DNA from: Tethya wilhelma | Lineage: Eukaryota; Porifera; Demospongiae; Tethyida; Tethyidae | Reading direction: 5' to 3' | Assembly (NCBI GenBank): GCA_964030475.1 | Contig: CAXIPT010000009.1 | Location: forward strand, 124,649 to 188,648 | DNA length: 64,000 nucleotides | Shown: in pieces, positions 1 to 12,637 of the stretch | Position numbering within the stretch: the first letter of the stretch is position 1 | Layout: each line of letters opens with the position of its first letter | The notes under the pieces: generated by a model | What the model was told of the DNA's origin: nothing | Databases searched by the model: none | Seen by the model: only the letters and a program-made list of their open reading frames with translations | Made by a program: the position numbers and the translations under genes

Positions 1-2873
1 ATTTAAGCAAAAAAATTAGAATTGTGCATTCAATTGTGCCTAGTCAGCTGCCTGGTCTTATTACATGTGCATGCATGGCCATATAAAGTATGTGTTTACC
101 GTGGAAATGTTTGTGGTCGCCATACAGCTAGCTATTTGTGTTTTTGACATCTGAGACGAAAGGTGTTGTGGTGTTAGGACTAAATATTTTGGAGTAGATT
201 TCTCAAAAAATGCAACTTTCATAACCTGCATGCATGCCGGTCTGCTTGTACAATGACATAAGGTAGTGAATTATAGATTCCAACGAAGGCTAATCTGAAG
301 CTGTGGCAGCACATATAGTCAGTGCCACTTGGAACTGAACTGACCATATGCTGTAGTTGTATGTCTTGTAGGAATTCATTATGCATGATTGCTTCTTGGA
401 AATTCAAATAAAGTTTCCACGCACCAAGTATGCCTAAGGTGAAATTGATTGGCGAACATAATATTATTAGCTATGGGTATAGCGTAGCAAATGCAATGTA
501 ATACCGGAAAATAGATCTAAGCAAAATTATCGTACATGGAATAGTGCAATTTTCTATTGAGCATTGGTTGCCTGGAGACCATAATTATTATGGGATGCTT
601 GTCCAAATTTTCATTAAGCAACCTTCCCTCCTAGCTATATAGTTGTAGCAGATTTAGCTAGCTGTGTCCACACACTATATAACAAGCAATGATTAGAGCT
701 TGGGTGTAGACCTGGAGTGTAGAATATGTGTCAACTCCAGGTGCTATAGAGAGAGCACTTGCTAAGGAAGCTGGGTGGGTAAGTGTTAATTTGCGAGTGA
801 GGGAGAAAAAGGTGATGAATAAAGCAAACGTGTTTTGACAATGTGTTTGGTTCAAGTCCATCCTTTCTACTGATTTTGTTGTGTATTCTTCAAATTTTAC
901 CATTTCCCATACTTGGTCATGCAGTTCCATATAGGCTTTCATGAACAATTGAACTGTAACCTTCTCCAGTTTTCAAAGATCTCTCAATTTTATTCGATCT
1001 AGACAGCTTCAGTTACCAAAGCAGAATCGTATGTCTGCTATTGCATTGCACTCAACACATGGAATGGACATATGGATGTCAGGATGTTTTACTTCCACCA
1101 CTGGACATGACCAACCTTAGATGCACTCCCACATCAAACGAACCTTTTCCTTCCCTGAGACTTTCAAAGCAGACCTGATATTTATGCTTCTAGGGTTTTC
1201 TGTGCAGCTGGGTGAAAATAAACACTCCATATGGACAGGATGCGAAACATCCTGTGGTGGATTTTTGTGAACAACAATGATTAAAAAATATATCTCTGGT
1301 TAACACACATACTTTTTTTTTTTACCACAACTACATGTGGATGTGGTCCCTGCATGCACTTTATCATTGCCTAGTGTAAGCTTTCAAAATAAGATTTTGT
1401 TTGAAACTAACTTCAGTCCAGGCACTCTGTCTCACTATTACTGCAAGCAAATCCAAAAGATCATTCAATCTTGTTTGTGTGGTACTTCTCATCTCATGCA
1501 GCGATAGAATTGAGAAGCTAGCTATATAGAATTACTCCCTGTGTACGTATATCTACCTTGCTTGGAGAATGGCACTACCTGTGTACATACATGCATGCAT
1601 GTGTCATATTATATACAATGCAGGTTTGTGTCTGTGCATGGTGTTAGTAGATTCTGGTGCGTGTGACATGTAACTCAAAACCATTGCCTACATAATGCAT
1701 GGTGTATGTTCATCGCTAATAAGTAATTAGTGTGGGGGTAGGAAATAATATCCCATGGGAGGTATAGATAGTTGATGTATGTTTCTATAAACAATCCCAA
1801 ACTTAAAGGAACCCTCCCAATGCCTGCTCAGGCAAGTCAGTATCTAATAAATTGGCAAAAGCTCGAGCCACTCAGGTGCCTAGCCTTGAAGACTATATGA
1901 GTGGTATGTACACTTTTGCTCTCTTCATGACAATCTTAGCTCACATAATCTCACTGCTATTGTCAATTAAAACTAGCAAGCATCCCACCAGTCTCCCATA
2001 GCCAGCTATAATATTGTGAGACAACAAAGCAGATTCTCTAATCTTACCATTTCCTGGCTTTCCAACACATCTTCTTCTTCATCTGATTGAGTGTTACCCA
2101 CTCAGCCCAAACTCCCACTAGTCTACCATAGCCATATTCACTCTTTCCTATAGCTCCATTATATATAGAGAGGCTAGCTAGCACAGAGCACATATTGGCC
2201 CTGGCTATGTTGGTGAGACTAGTATCCAAGAAATTAAAAACGACATGTAAAGTAACCTTATTAAACTTTTCACACTCGAGTGCTCTGTAGAATGGTGTAT
2301 GCTTGTGATGGTATGTGCATGTGTGTGTCTTCAATGTACTATGCTACTGAGCATAATCATTCCATTGAGTCGCTACTATTAGCAAGGGTAACTTAAGATA
2401 ATGGAGAAAAGCTTCTTTGCTTCCAGCAGAAGTTAGTGGCAAGAGATCAAGTTTTACAACAGGTAGTGGAATTCTAAAATCTCCAAGGAAGCTGCTATAC
2501 ACTATAAAAACTGTTAATTATTCATTCTTTTGAAGAGTAAGAAAATCAAAGATTGAATTTTTTGTGGTTAATTCAAAATATGTTATTTCAATCACACCAT
2601 AATTATGTCATGCATGTCATGATGCTTGCATGGATGGCGTTATGTATAATTGATCTGCCTGAGTGTTGTGAATGTCTATCTCTCAGTCTGAATGTAAGTA
2701 TTGTGTTCATATTATCCACTAACAAACCGACTGCAGTTTTCTATACTCTCCAATCATTTTTTCTCCTTTTAACTAAACATTTTTAAAGCTTTATAATAAT
2801 AATTAATAATAATATTAATAATAATGCTCTTTTTCTATCTATCTATCTATCTATCTATCTATATATATATATA

Positions 2874-2906
<33 letters not shown>

Positions 2907-3452
2907 TTTCCACACCACCATAGCCACAAAGGGGGAAAGGGGGAACAACACACACACAAACAAAACTCATCACAAAAATAAGCAAAGAAAAAATGAGGAG
3001 AGAGAGAGATCAGAATCAAGTTCCAGACTTTGATTTACGTAGATTTGCTACATATATATATTGTATATATTATTATATTATTATTGTATATAATTATATA
3101 TATTATATATACCTGAATTTATAGCTGGCTTATGGTTTTCTATTTCCGGGTGTTAGTTCAAGTAAAAGTATGCTAGTATGATCAATGATCGTATGCTAGC
3201 TGCACATTCCTCTGCCATTGGGTATTTGTATACTTCCTCTTCAAATGCTAAATTTACAGCTAGGTCGTGTACAACAATAGCACACACTTAATTAAAGTAA
3301 TTAATGCCAATCAACCTTAATTACAAGCGAGTGTGTATGCGTGTACATAGATAATATACCAGGGGGTACTTATTATATTATAATATCCTATAATATGATT
3401 ATGGCATAATATGTGTGTTTCCCAATTCAAAATTCCTCTCTAATTATATGAA
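1..3452. other. No recognisable gene; AT-rich intergenic sequence
   Basis: I see no open frame with plausible splice sites or family resemblance on either strand. The short frames present lack coding character. The stretch has low-complexity AT runs near its end and no tRNA or rRNA pattern I could recognise. A gene ending to the left of the window could have untranslated sequence here, but nothing shows it. Confidence 0.5.
2835..2904. repeat. Compound microsatellite (TCTA)n-(TA)n-(TTA)n
   Basis: Seven or so TCTA units run directly into TA and then ATT/TTA units. A second AT-rich patch made of TATAT/ATTAT words follows at about 3050-3112. Seen directly in the sequence. Confidence 0.95.
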
Positions 3453-5487
3453 ATGCAGCTGCTCTTTGGCCTCCATCTGCGTGCTAGCGTGGTAGTGGCA
3501 GTGATGACGTGGGCCAGCCTCTATGTCGGATGGGGCTGCTACATGAACATTGGAACGGTAGCCACCAACTATAACAGGTGAGAGAGGTTTTCACTTTTGT
3601 TATTGCACATGTGATGGTCAATGTACGTCCATAGTAAAGTGTAATATTAAAATTTGTTGATGTAAAAGTTTTAGGCTGGCTTTATATCGAAGTTAGTGTT
3701 TGTGTGAAATCTTTAAGCTTTTTGCCTTTAATCCTTTGAAGAATCAGTTGTCTTTACTTGCCTAAAGACGTTTCACCTGACTACTGTACCTAGTGTATAC
3801 GATTCCCATCCTTAGAGTGTGAATCAGGAAATATGCTCTAATAATAATTTAAAATGCTAAAGGAATTTTTGTTCTTGTGTAAATTATTCTTCTTTAAAAG
3901 GCACCTGTGCCGAAAATTCCTCCTTTAAAAACAAGTATTTCATTTGACATCTATCATTGAGTTTTCCTAAATTCGTTTGGAAAAGCACCCAATTATGTTT
4001 CCGTAGTTACTATAGTTTTCCCCTTAATGGAATGCGCAGTGTGTGTATAACTGTATGCATATAGAGGTAATGTGAACACGGCTTGGATACAGATATGTCA
4101 TTAATACATCCTTGATTAGCCATTAAGTAAGAATTATTAAGGCGTTTCTCAGGTTGCTGAAGCAATGCTTTATACAAACTTTGTGTATAATGAAACATTA
4201 TACCACATAGAAAAATGTAAATGCATCTATTAAAGACTATTAGATTGACATATAAAACATTCATGTTATACTATACTCATGGATTTTTCTAACTATTAAA
4301 ACTTTATTTCTTTTATCCCCTCTCCCCTCCCCCCTCGGTTCTTAATGAACAGTCGATCGGGATTTGCTGACTGGATGATTGGACGTCAAGAACTGAACTG
4401 GACTTCTCAACAACGTTTTGTGAGGGAGTACAGTGGAATGTCGTTGAGGGGTCTCATATGGACGGCCCCCCAGGGGTACATCCTGGAGCAGCTGGGGTTC
4501 GGGTGGGAGTATAGCCTGTGTGGTAGTTTGATGGGTTACGTCTACTATCTCGGAGCAAAGAGTAATCTAGACTATCTTCATGACGAGGGACTTAAGCGCC
4601 ATTTTCTAGACAGCACCATCGCAGTGTCAGAGATTCTTTGGGGGTGGTTAATGTGGTTTGTACTGATCGTGTCTTGTCTGTCACAAGTTGAACATCGTAT
4701 TCAAAAGTGGATTCACAAAAAAGACCCGTGCTTGGGATTCGATCCCCACTCCACGTACAACACACTGCTGTATAGGAGCCTTAATCGCTGTGTGTTTCGT
4801 TTGGTTTATGATGCCTTTATGCTGCTGTTGACTCTTGTCTACTGTTGCTCACTTGCATTTTATTCTCTAGTCGAACAAGACGATGTGCCAAACAAAGGAC
4901 AAACCTTTTTCGGTCTTTTTACAGCAATTCTTTGCCTTACGTTTTCTCTCGGTTGGCAATTGGGTAGTGCGTACACGAATTGGAAAACGAAACGGAAAGC
5001 AAAACGGAACAATTCTGGGTGGGTACAAGCATCTCCGAGAAGAAACATCCAACAACCAAGAAACAGTCCAATCGTTCGAAATCGTCAGGAGATCTACAAG
5101 AGATCGAGAGCTCAAAAGCAAGATTTCGATTCCCCAACATCGCCAACAAATAATTACATGTTTGGCACGTCTTCTTCTCCTTCTACGGAAACAGAGCCTC
5201 TTCTCTCCTGGCCTTACTCCCACCCCGATCGGATGTCTTCACCTCAAACTAGTCTCAGCTTCTCCGACAACACTCCGCTGCAGATCCAGCTGAATCACGG
5301 AGAAAATAGTGTCACCACTGCTCTGCTCATTCTCTGGCCTAAAATAGAGACGTGGATTTATTTGGACGTGTTTGTTTGGATGCGAAGATTGATCGGAGTG
5401 CTTTCGCTTCTGTGTATTGTACATAACGTAGTACTCTCTATAGTTGCTGTTGTGTGGGGTTGGAAGAGTTCAAGGTTCATTCAGTAA
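3453..5487 (+). CDS. Unrecognised multi-pass membrane protein (2 exons, 419 aa)
   Basis: Exons 3453-3577 and 4353-5487 join in phase (…AAC AG | T CGA…) across a GTGAG…AACAG intron, giving about 419 residues. The ATG at 3453 is chosen because the nearby upstream ATG (3448) runs into a stop. Hydrophobic spans lie near residues 10-31, 93-110, 129-151, 192-215, 226-248 and 387-412, so six membrane passes are likely. Between the last two is a long basic, Ser/Pro/Asn-rich soluble loop (about 250-385) containing TETEPLLSW, which resembles an acidic dileucine sorting signal. I do not recognise the family. An AATAAA lies four bases after the stop codon. That it is an integral membrane protein is well supported; the function is unknown. 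Confidence 0.8.
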
Positions 5488-5963
5488 AATAATAAAAAGT
5501 GTTGTTTTTGGTGTGTGGTGTACGTGACAAAAGTTCAAGTAACTCAGGATTTCCCTTAAATTCCTCGGCGTCTTGTTATGATAATCGAAGTGGCCAAAAT
5601 ATTGAATTACTGTAGTTATTAGACAAAAAATGTACACTATGTATGATGTAATTTCTATGTCTCATGACATTTTTTTTTGACCTCAAGTGTTTTTAAGTGC
5701 ATTGTTGAAAAAATTTTTTGATATAATAATATTAAGTATAATTACACAATGTGAAAATCAAGAATTTTAACAACATTATTGTGGTAATATAATATTTTTA
5801 GAAAGATCGAATCAAAGTGGAATAATAAAATGCGATTAATAATAGATCAGGATAAATATATAGAAAAATTTTTTTAAGATTTACATAATGCATGTAACTA
5901 TATATCATAAGTGACTAACTGCATATGCTCTTAAACATGGCACAGTAACACATGCACTGTCAA
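5488..5963. other. Intergenic, convergent gene ends
   Basis: AT-rich spacer between the membrane protein gene (+) and the sulfotransferase-like gene (-). It holds only the 3' ends of both; no repeat or RNA gene was recognised. Confidence 0.6.
5491..5496 (+). promoter_or_regulatory. Poly(A) signal AATAAA of the membrane protein gene
   Basis: A canonical AATAAA begins four bases after the TAA at 5485-5487. If it is used, the 3' untranslated region is very short. Confidence 0.5.
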
Positions 5964-6770
5964 TCAGGGTGTGATACAATTCAATTGAAGCTTCTTGTAA
6001 AATGGGTGGGCTGTTTTGATCAACTCTACGAGTTCGTTGGGAAGCTGCTTATAGTCGATTGGCACTAGAGTAGCTGGGTTAGAGGTGATGAAGCCTGACG
6101 ATTCTTCTACAGTTGCAAAAAAATCTCGCCAAAATCTTGGCACACCTGGAATCTTCATGGGTTCCCATTTCGTCATGTCTGTCTTGTACTCAATTCCGAC
6201 TGCCTTACAAAATGTCCTCATCGTCTGCTCAGGATTTCTTTGCAAGTCTTCAGCTTGTATGACTGGAGGGGCAACACCTGTTCTCTCCTTTATGTAACTG
6301 TACATGTTGTAGAGTTCCCCAAAACCGACTTCCTGAGGGTCAAAGTTGTTGTAGCCTGGCGTGTTGTTGCTGGAGATGATCTTGTACTTTGAGTAGATGG
6401 CTCTCTCGGGTTCCCTTATCAAGAAGGTGTGGATGAAATCGTCCGTGAGGATATCTGCATACATTGATTCAGGGATGCTATAGGCATGCTCTTTTGCAAA
6501 GACAATGTCCTTTCCTGTGTAGTTTTGTCGTAGCATATCGGTTACTGAACTGTATGTGGGACTGCAGAGGAGCTCCTCTGGGATCGGGAAGGTTTCATCG
6601 TAACGTTGCGATACCCTCTCATCTCCTGGTCCCCAGTAGTAAGGTCCGGCATATGGCTCAAAGAAACACTTACAATTTTCGAGGGTTGACATGGAGCAGA
6701 AGAATACCGATGATAGACAGCGAGGTGCTGTCCACATGATGATTCTTTTCACTTTCTCATGATCAGCCAT
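5964..6770 (-). CDS. Sulfotransferase-like P-loop protein (268 aa)
   Basis: One open exon encodes about 268 residues from the ATG at 6770. The start IIMWTAPRCLSSVF has the look of the sulfotransferase 5'-PSB loop (hydrophobic strand, then R/K-S/T). The middle FIHTFLIREPERAIYSKY matches the 3'-phosphate-binding strand and helix (RxP...S) of PAPS-dependent sulfotransferases. The protein has no signal peptide or membrane span, so it is probably cytosolic. Its length fits the small sulfotransferase-like family that databases sometimes mislabel 'branched-chain aminotransferase-like'. The frame stays open upstream to 6788, where CAG|GTG looks like a splice acceptor. A 5' noncoding exon ending near 7150 (…CACGAAG|GTGAG on the minus strand) is therefore possible. 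The substrate cannot be inferred. Confidence 0.75.
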   Translation of the reverse strand: MADHEKVKRIIMWTAPRCLSSVFFCSMSTLENCKCFFEPYAGPYYWGPGDERVSQRYDETFPIPEELLCSPTYSSVTDMLRQNYTGKDIVFAKEHAYSIPESMYADILTDDFIHTFLIREPERAIYSKYKIISSNNTPGYNNFDPQEVGFGELYNMYSYIKERTGVAPPVIQAEDLQRNPEQTMRTFCKAVGIEYKTDMTKWEPMKIPGVPRFWRDFFATVEESSGFITSNPATLVPIDYKQLPNELVELIKTAHPFYKKLQLNCITP

Positions 6771-9522
6771 CCTGTTTGATTCTAACACCTGTTAAATGAA
6801 TTAGGAGACAAAAAAAATAATTCCAAGTTGCATGGGTAGATGTTAAACTCAGTGGTCCAATAGAAGCTCTTAGCTAAGAGCTATAGAAGACCTTTGCATG
6901 TGAATTTATTTACATCATTAATTTGTCAATGTAAGATGGAAGCATATAAACCCGTAGGCCTATAAAAACTCAAACTCTTTACTATTTTTAAGTATGTTAT
7001 AAGATTATTGGCGTCAATACTGGAATTTTGTGCGTAGTCCTACCACAGCACTGAAATGGTCGTGCCGCCGCGCTGCTACTAAAATTCTACTGATCACGAA
7101 AAGGGGGTGTGTAAACACAACTAGATAGCTTCGTGCGAACTGTTTCTCACCTTCGTGTTTGTCTTTGTGGTTTTGCTGGTAGATGTCGGATGAATTCACC
7201 GAGTCACGCAACTTTACAACTGTAAGACTTGTTACTGTTCTTGTGTGCAAGATATCACGAGCTTTTATGTCACAATTTTTCCATTCTGCTTTTTATGTAG
7301 AGTGTCAGAGAGAATTATTTTAATTGAAACCTCTTGCAATTAACAGCCCGCAAGTGTCAGAGTTTAGGAATGTCACTGATAAGAAAGAATTAAAATTAGT
7401 GATGTGCATCCTTGCCCCCCCAGCAGGCCAGAGGCTGTATTGTTTGAGCGGAAATGGTATTCAAATACTATTTCCATATACAATGGCATCATTGGTATGA
7501 AGAATTCTTGGCCATACTCAATTACATGAAAGCAAGGCCTACGGCATTTTTACATTAGATCCACCCACATATCGCATCACGTACGTATCTAAACTAGTTT
7601 TGCGCATGCGCGTAGTAAGATCAATGCCGCACACGCGTACACGTGCACGTTCCATGAAAAAGAGATAGAATAAGCTATAATGATAAACAATGTCACATTA
7701 CAAGGTAGATGAAAACATGCATGTAGCCTGGGGGTCCTCCCTGTGTACTTTTAACCCAACTCAAAGCCCACAAACCCTTTGATTTGGGTCCATTGCATCC
7801 ACCTTGTAGTATGCATCCAAATTTTATTTCATAATATCGAACATCTTTGCACAAATAAGGCAAGTAATGTTTACATTGTTTTGGTACATGAATACCACTT
7901 ATTGATTTTCAAATTAAAAAGCTGAAGAATTTCTTTTAAAAAATTAATGATATTTTGAGAACAGATGGGCCTGTTCCGTTAAGAGCTGAACATCCGCAAG
8001 ACATAACCTTAAGGAGTCAATTTACAGAACCAGTTTATAGACAGCGTGTCATGTATATAAAAGTACAAGAATCTGGCACAGCATAGTGAGACTATTTATT
8101 ACTTTCAGTGTTCTTACCATTAAGTTATTATATATAGCATTGAAATAAAACAATTTGACGGAATTCAAAACAGATTTATCATTCAACTATAAATAGAAAT
8201 GTAACAGCTTAGGGAAAATTCTAGCATAGCTTAATATGCTAATAATTATGCATGATGTATGATTCAATAATTTTCAAACCACCTATTCGCATGTGAGCTC
8301 AGGCAAAACTTAATGGTATCATTCGAGTCTGTCTCTGGATGATTTGGTGTGTGTATTCTTTAATTCATTGTGGGTTACACCTAGTACTAATGGCATACTC
8401 GACTGCAAGGTAGGTCAGATACAACTAAGTAACCATGGGAAGTAATTTAATGCTAAGTGGAATCAAAACTCGCTTGAGCCGTTCTTCACAATAGTTCTTC
8501 TATAGGTTGGATATAATATACTGGCAAGTTGGTGATCATGTTTGCTACTCAACTGCACATGCATAACACGCTTGAGGTTTGGTTCAACACTCGTAACAAC
8601 ACAGGTCCATTAAACTGAGAACATATCGACATCTAGGCTTAGGGGGAATATGCTGGCACTAAAACTGGAATAGGCATACACCCAGGTGAGGAAACAGGCA
8701 TAATAATTATTGAGAATAACAGGTTAATTTTGAACACTACTTGACCCTTGACCCTGCCAAAATTACATGCTAGACCAAAATTTGCTTTGGGTTTCAGCAA
8801 AACCTCACTTTGCAAGACTGATATTAGAGACATTATTGAGTCCCTCGTGCTTCAGTTCAGTTTAGAAATCCTAACTTCTAAGTTCTAAAGTTGTGTAAAA
8901 GTTGTTCAAATGATTGAATTTAACGCCTGACATATAAAAACTGCATAAAGTATGAGCATTATTTGAGAATAATAGGTTGAAATAGAGAGCATAATAGGTG
9001 AGCTTAGATGAAAGTTTAGAATATATAGAATAATAAGTAATTCAAAAGCACAATCGCCCTAAGCCTATTAACATCACGTATCTGCATTCCACTTTTTGTT
9101 AAAATAGAACAAAAGCTCAAATTTAGTAACACTGTACTTTACTCAGCTTCCTAAAACTATCAGTCAAGACTTACAAGATAATGTTGTCATGTTTTATCAC
9201 TATTTATGACATTGTAAAGTTGTATCAATCATTGTATTGTCTAAATGGACTTATACACAAGATGACAGTTCGCTAAAATTACAATAAGTATATACAACAA
9301 CAAGCAAAAAATGTCATACGATCGTAAAAACTAAGAGCACTCACACACAACGTTTGGTACATGTGCAATAATTTCAATTTCACTGTACTATAATACAGTC
9401 AGATACGGATACAAAATTTAACGAATGAATCATGAAACGATTGATTGAGTAAGTGTTGATCAAAGTAAACTATTTTGAATTGACGCCGTTCACAGTTACA
9501 ATAATACGATGTAATAACGACA
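6771..9522. other. Intergenic region, upstream of the sulfotransferase-like gene
   Basis: No coding exon recognised. The first part is likely 5' flank of the sulfotransferase-like gene, with a CG-containing patch around 7590-7660 including TGCGCATGCGCG, which resembles an NRF-1 type site. The remainder (about 7700-9520) is AT-rich single-copy sequence with no feature I can name. Confidence 0.45.
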
Positions 9523-12502
9523 TCAGCAATTATAGTCGAGCAGTCGTGTACTGGTACTCATGCTAGGCTCCTTGGAGGGTGTGAAGGCAGTGGTGCTTGT
9601 GAGCGTGGGGGCAGAGGTCACCTCGTCCCCACGTCTCCTGTAGTGGCACCATCGGACACACGGTCCACAGACGGCACCCAGGAGACGGGTGCGAATGGTC
9701 GGGGAGAAGAGGATGTAGAGAATTCCGTTGGCCCATCCTTGACCCCCGCCGAAAATAGCCTGAGGGGTGAATTCATGAGAGGAATTAAGGGAAGCTGATT
9801 ATAGTAGCATCGTACCCAGGCTCTGCCCTTTGACCTTTAGTGTAAGGTCAAAGGAGAGAGCCTGGGTACTAGAGGCTAGATATTTTGTACAATGCTGATG
9901 ACTAAAATTAATAGGAAACTCATTGTATGAAGGTTATAAATTATCCGGGAAAATTTAAACGGTCTTATCTTTACAAAGAAATTCCAAGCCTAATTAAAGA
10001 GGCACTTGCTCTGGCAACTCAAATTCGTCACAAATTACTTAAACAAGCCTACCCCTAGTTCTCATGGCTAGGTATGCACTACTAATAATACTAGACACTT
10101 GAAACTATATCTAACTTTTTCAGGTTTTATAAGATGTCATGGTGGAATGACTGCTAAGGGTGATCACTGTTACTAAGCAACAATTACCATGGGAGATATA
10201 TAAGAGGATCTTGGTTCACATTGGCTGTAGAATAAAGCTCAGCAATTTATTATTTGCGGTAGCATATTTGTAAGAATTTTTGAAAAGTAATAAGACAATA
10301 TGTAGTGGTAATATAGAGGTTCAAGGCTCATTGGTCTTTCTTCGTAATCTAGTTAATTAATAATTAGTGCTTACAATTATTATTATTATTGGATGAACAT
10401 TTTTTACAAAACAATTTAAACAACTACCAAGATTGTACTCACTAAATGATGCGTGCACATAAAATTAGTAGGTCATGCACCACCATACTTTGATCGAAGG
10501 ATGACCATTGACCATATATAATGCCATGCAATAATTCAGACTTTCTATGCACCAAGGTGTCACACAATATAGTCACACTTAGTGCACTAAGGTTGTAGCT
10601 CTGTAGCTTGTCTGTCATTATGTCAATCTAGCAACATAGACCAGGCTGGTAGCATGCTGTTTATGATGCTTACTTAATGACTATGTATGGAGAAATTATT
10701 GAAAAAAACTTGAGATCTAGCTGGGATTCGAACCCATAATGACTTATCTATAGCCTCCTAAAACTGTCAATCAAGACCTACATAAAATCCAGTTCTTATA
10801 ATGTCCCATATAGAATTATGACATACATGCACACAGGAGCATTTGGAGGGACTATTGTACCTGAAAAACTGCCAATACAACATGAGCCGTCTTCAAATTG
10901 TTGGGTATGCAGTGGCCACCATTAGCAGCTGCCACATGGGCCAGATAGAGGGTGAAGTAGTACTGTACGGTGCTCCACATTCTCAGAAAGATGAATGTCA
11001 CAGGCACCAGAGATAAGATTCTGTTGACGGCGTCCATTTTGTTCTTGACGACTTCCTTCCTTTGAATATGGGTTACTACAAAAGACACTGCAGTCTACAG
11101 AAATGGAAATAGTGTGACAGTCAGAAGTATAGCATTTGTATGTGCTTGTGTTTTTGAATAATTTTGAAGTATGAATTTGTGCCCACTCATGGAAAAATTT
11201 AGGAGATTATGCATGACTCATCAGAAACATAACTATGCATTCATAGCATCATTCAAGTGCCTATAGTTATAGCAATTCCTGGGAATGTGTGTGTACACAC
11301 ATATGGTTGGTAAACAAAACAGCTAAATCAGTCTTGATTGCATAAGTATCTAAGTAAACAGGTTAATGGATATATCACCTTTGTACGTAGAAAGCGATAA
11401 CAGACTGGTGTGAGCTACAGCTTATTTTGTTCAGTGTATGTGCATATGTGACGGCTCATTTCCTACTCTAACTGATGTACAGTGAATGATACACCTATAG
11501 ATGCAATTTGGCAATCACATTCAAGCAACAAGACAACCCTGACACAATACATACACAAACACAATACAATTATTTACTACAGGACAAACACAGGTGTTTG
11601 TAAAACCACAAAGTATGTGTACAGTCCATAACTGTAATCATGTACTATAATCCACTTACTGCAGAGTTGCTACACCAACTGTATCTATGAGCCTAGCATT
11701 GGAGGTCTAATTTTGAAAATTTTGGTTGCTAGGCTAGGTAAAATAAATCGCCATTTAGCACTTTTGCTGGCCTATCAAATATGTGTACATACAACTTAGT
11801 ATATACCTCATGCTTGATTCCCCTGCGTGTGATCACATAGAGTATTATGATGACAATGTAGGCAATGATCTCCGGAAGGGACACTAGAACAGCAAGGGCC
11901 ACATTCTGGCTGCTAAAAGGTGGGGAGGAAGAATCTACTTCCATTCTGCACCAAATCGAGGAGACGAAAGGAGCGTACGAAAGTTTACCAAAGACAAGCA
12001 ATGGTAGAGCTACAGAGATGGGGAGACCCCATGCAATTACGTGATAAACGGGCATCAGTTTCGTGGCAAGCTGTTGATGTCTGCTGGCAATGGTGAGATA
12101 GAGATAAAAGCCAAGAATAATGGTCCAAAAGTACGAACTCATTATGGTACATGTGACAATGTAGCTTTCGATTTCGCAAACGGTTTGGAAAGTGTAACAG
12201 CTCTCTCCCATGTGGTTGGCTATGGTCATGTTTACAGCTCCTGACATGTACGCCAATGCAGTGATTAGATCAGATATGGCAATGAATGTGACTATGCTTT
12301 GTGCCCCTTTTTGTCTTATGTCACTCCAAGCTATGAATATGCAAATGATGACAATGGAAGAAGTTGCGGAGAAGATATCCGTCAAGATTCCAAAGTATCC
12401 GGGAATGGGACCCACTGTGAAGCTGCTCAGCGTGTCATTCTTGCAATCTGTGAAGCCTGCAATAGCCTGGCATTCGGATAACGGTTCACTATCCATTTTC
12501 AA
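9523..12502 (-). CDS. GPR157-like seven-transmembrane receptor, copy A (388 aa)
   Basis: Three minus-strand exons, 12502-11807, 11094-10861 and 9759-9523, join at phase 0 with GT-AG ends to give about 388 residues. Exon 1 carries TM1-TM5. It has an IAISDLITALAY helix (TM2), Cys in CYTFQTVCEIES before TM3, a WTIILGFYLYL TM3, and GLPISVALPLLVFG (TM4). Exon 2 carries TM6 (VPVTFIFLRMWSTVQ) and the loop before TM7. Exon 3 carries TM7 (GQGWANGILYILFSPTIR) and the cytoplasmic tail. The pattern matches GPR157 and the cAMP-receptor-like GPCRs. Unlike copies B and C it lacks the GKLWE motif in TM5 (it has VSLPEI), so it is the most diverged. Ligand unknown; in vertebrates GPR157 is an orphan receptor linked to Gq signalling. 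Confidence 0.85.
9812..9869. repeat. Foldback hairpin in receptor A intron 2
   Basis: GTACCCAGGCTCT and CCTTTGACCT are mirrored as AGGTCAAAGG and AGAGCCTGGGTAC around an eight-base centre, giving a nearly perfect 58-bp inverted repeat. Short MITE-like or foldback element by structure. Confidence 0.8.
10700..10745 (-). repeat. tRNA-derived SINE remnant (B box)
   Basis: On the minus strand, GGGTTCGAATCCC (10734-10722) is a perfect Pol III B box, followed by GCTAGATCTCAAG and a T-rich run, as in the SINE copies elsewhere in the window. The A-box half is not recognisable, so this is a fragment. Confidence 0.5.
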
Positions 12503-12637
12503 TTCAGCTGTTCTTGCGTATAATACAGTAGCTGGTACTGGTCGCCAATATGTTAGCTACTTTCCTGATATGGTCGTCAAATTGAAATACTCAAAACATT
12601 CACACAAAGTAAAATTAAATGCACACACATACAAACA

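Noticed and set aside
4860..5293. Overlapping open frames on both strands within the membrane protein exon
   Set aside because: They are shadows of the true frame, which has the splice-consistent join and hydrophobic pattern.
7014..7250. Small minus-strand open frame upstream of the sulfotransferase-like gene
   Set aside because: No family resemblance; it overlaps a probable 5' noncoding exon.
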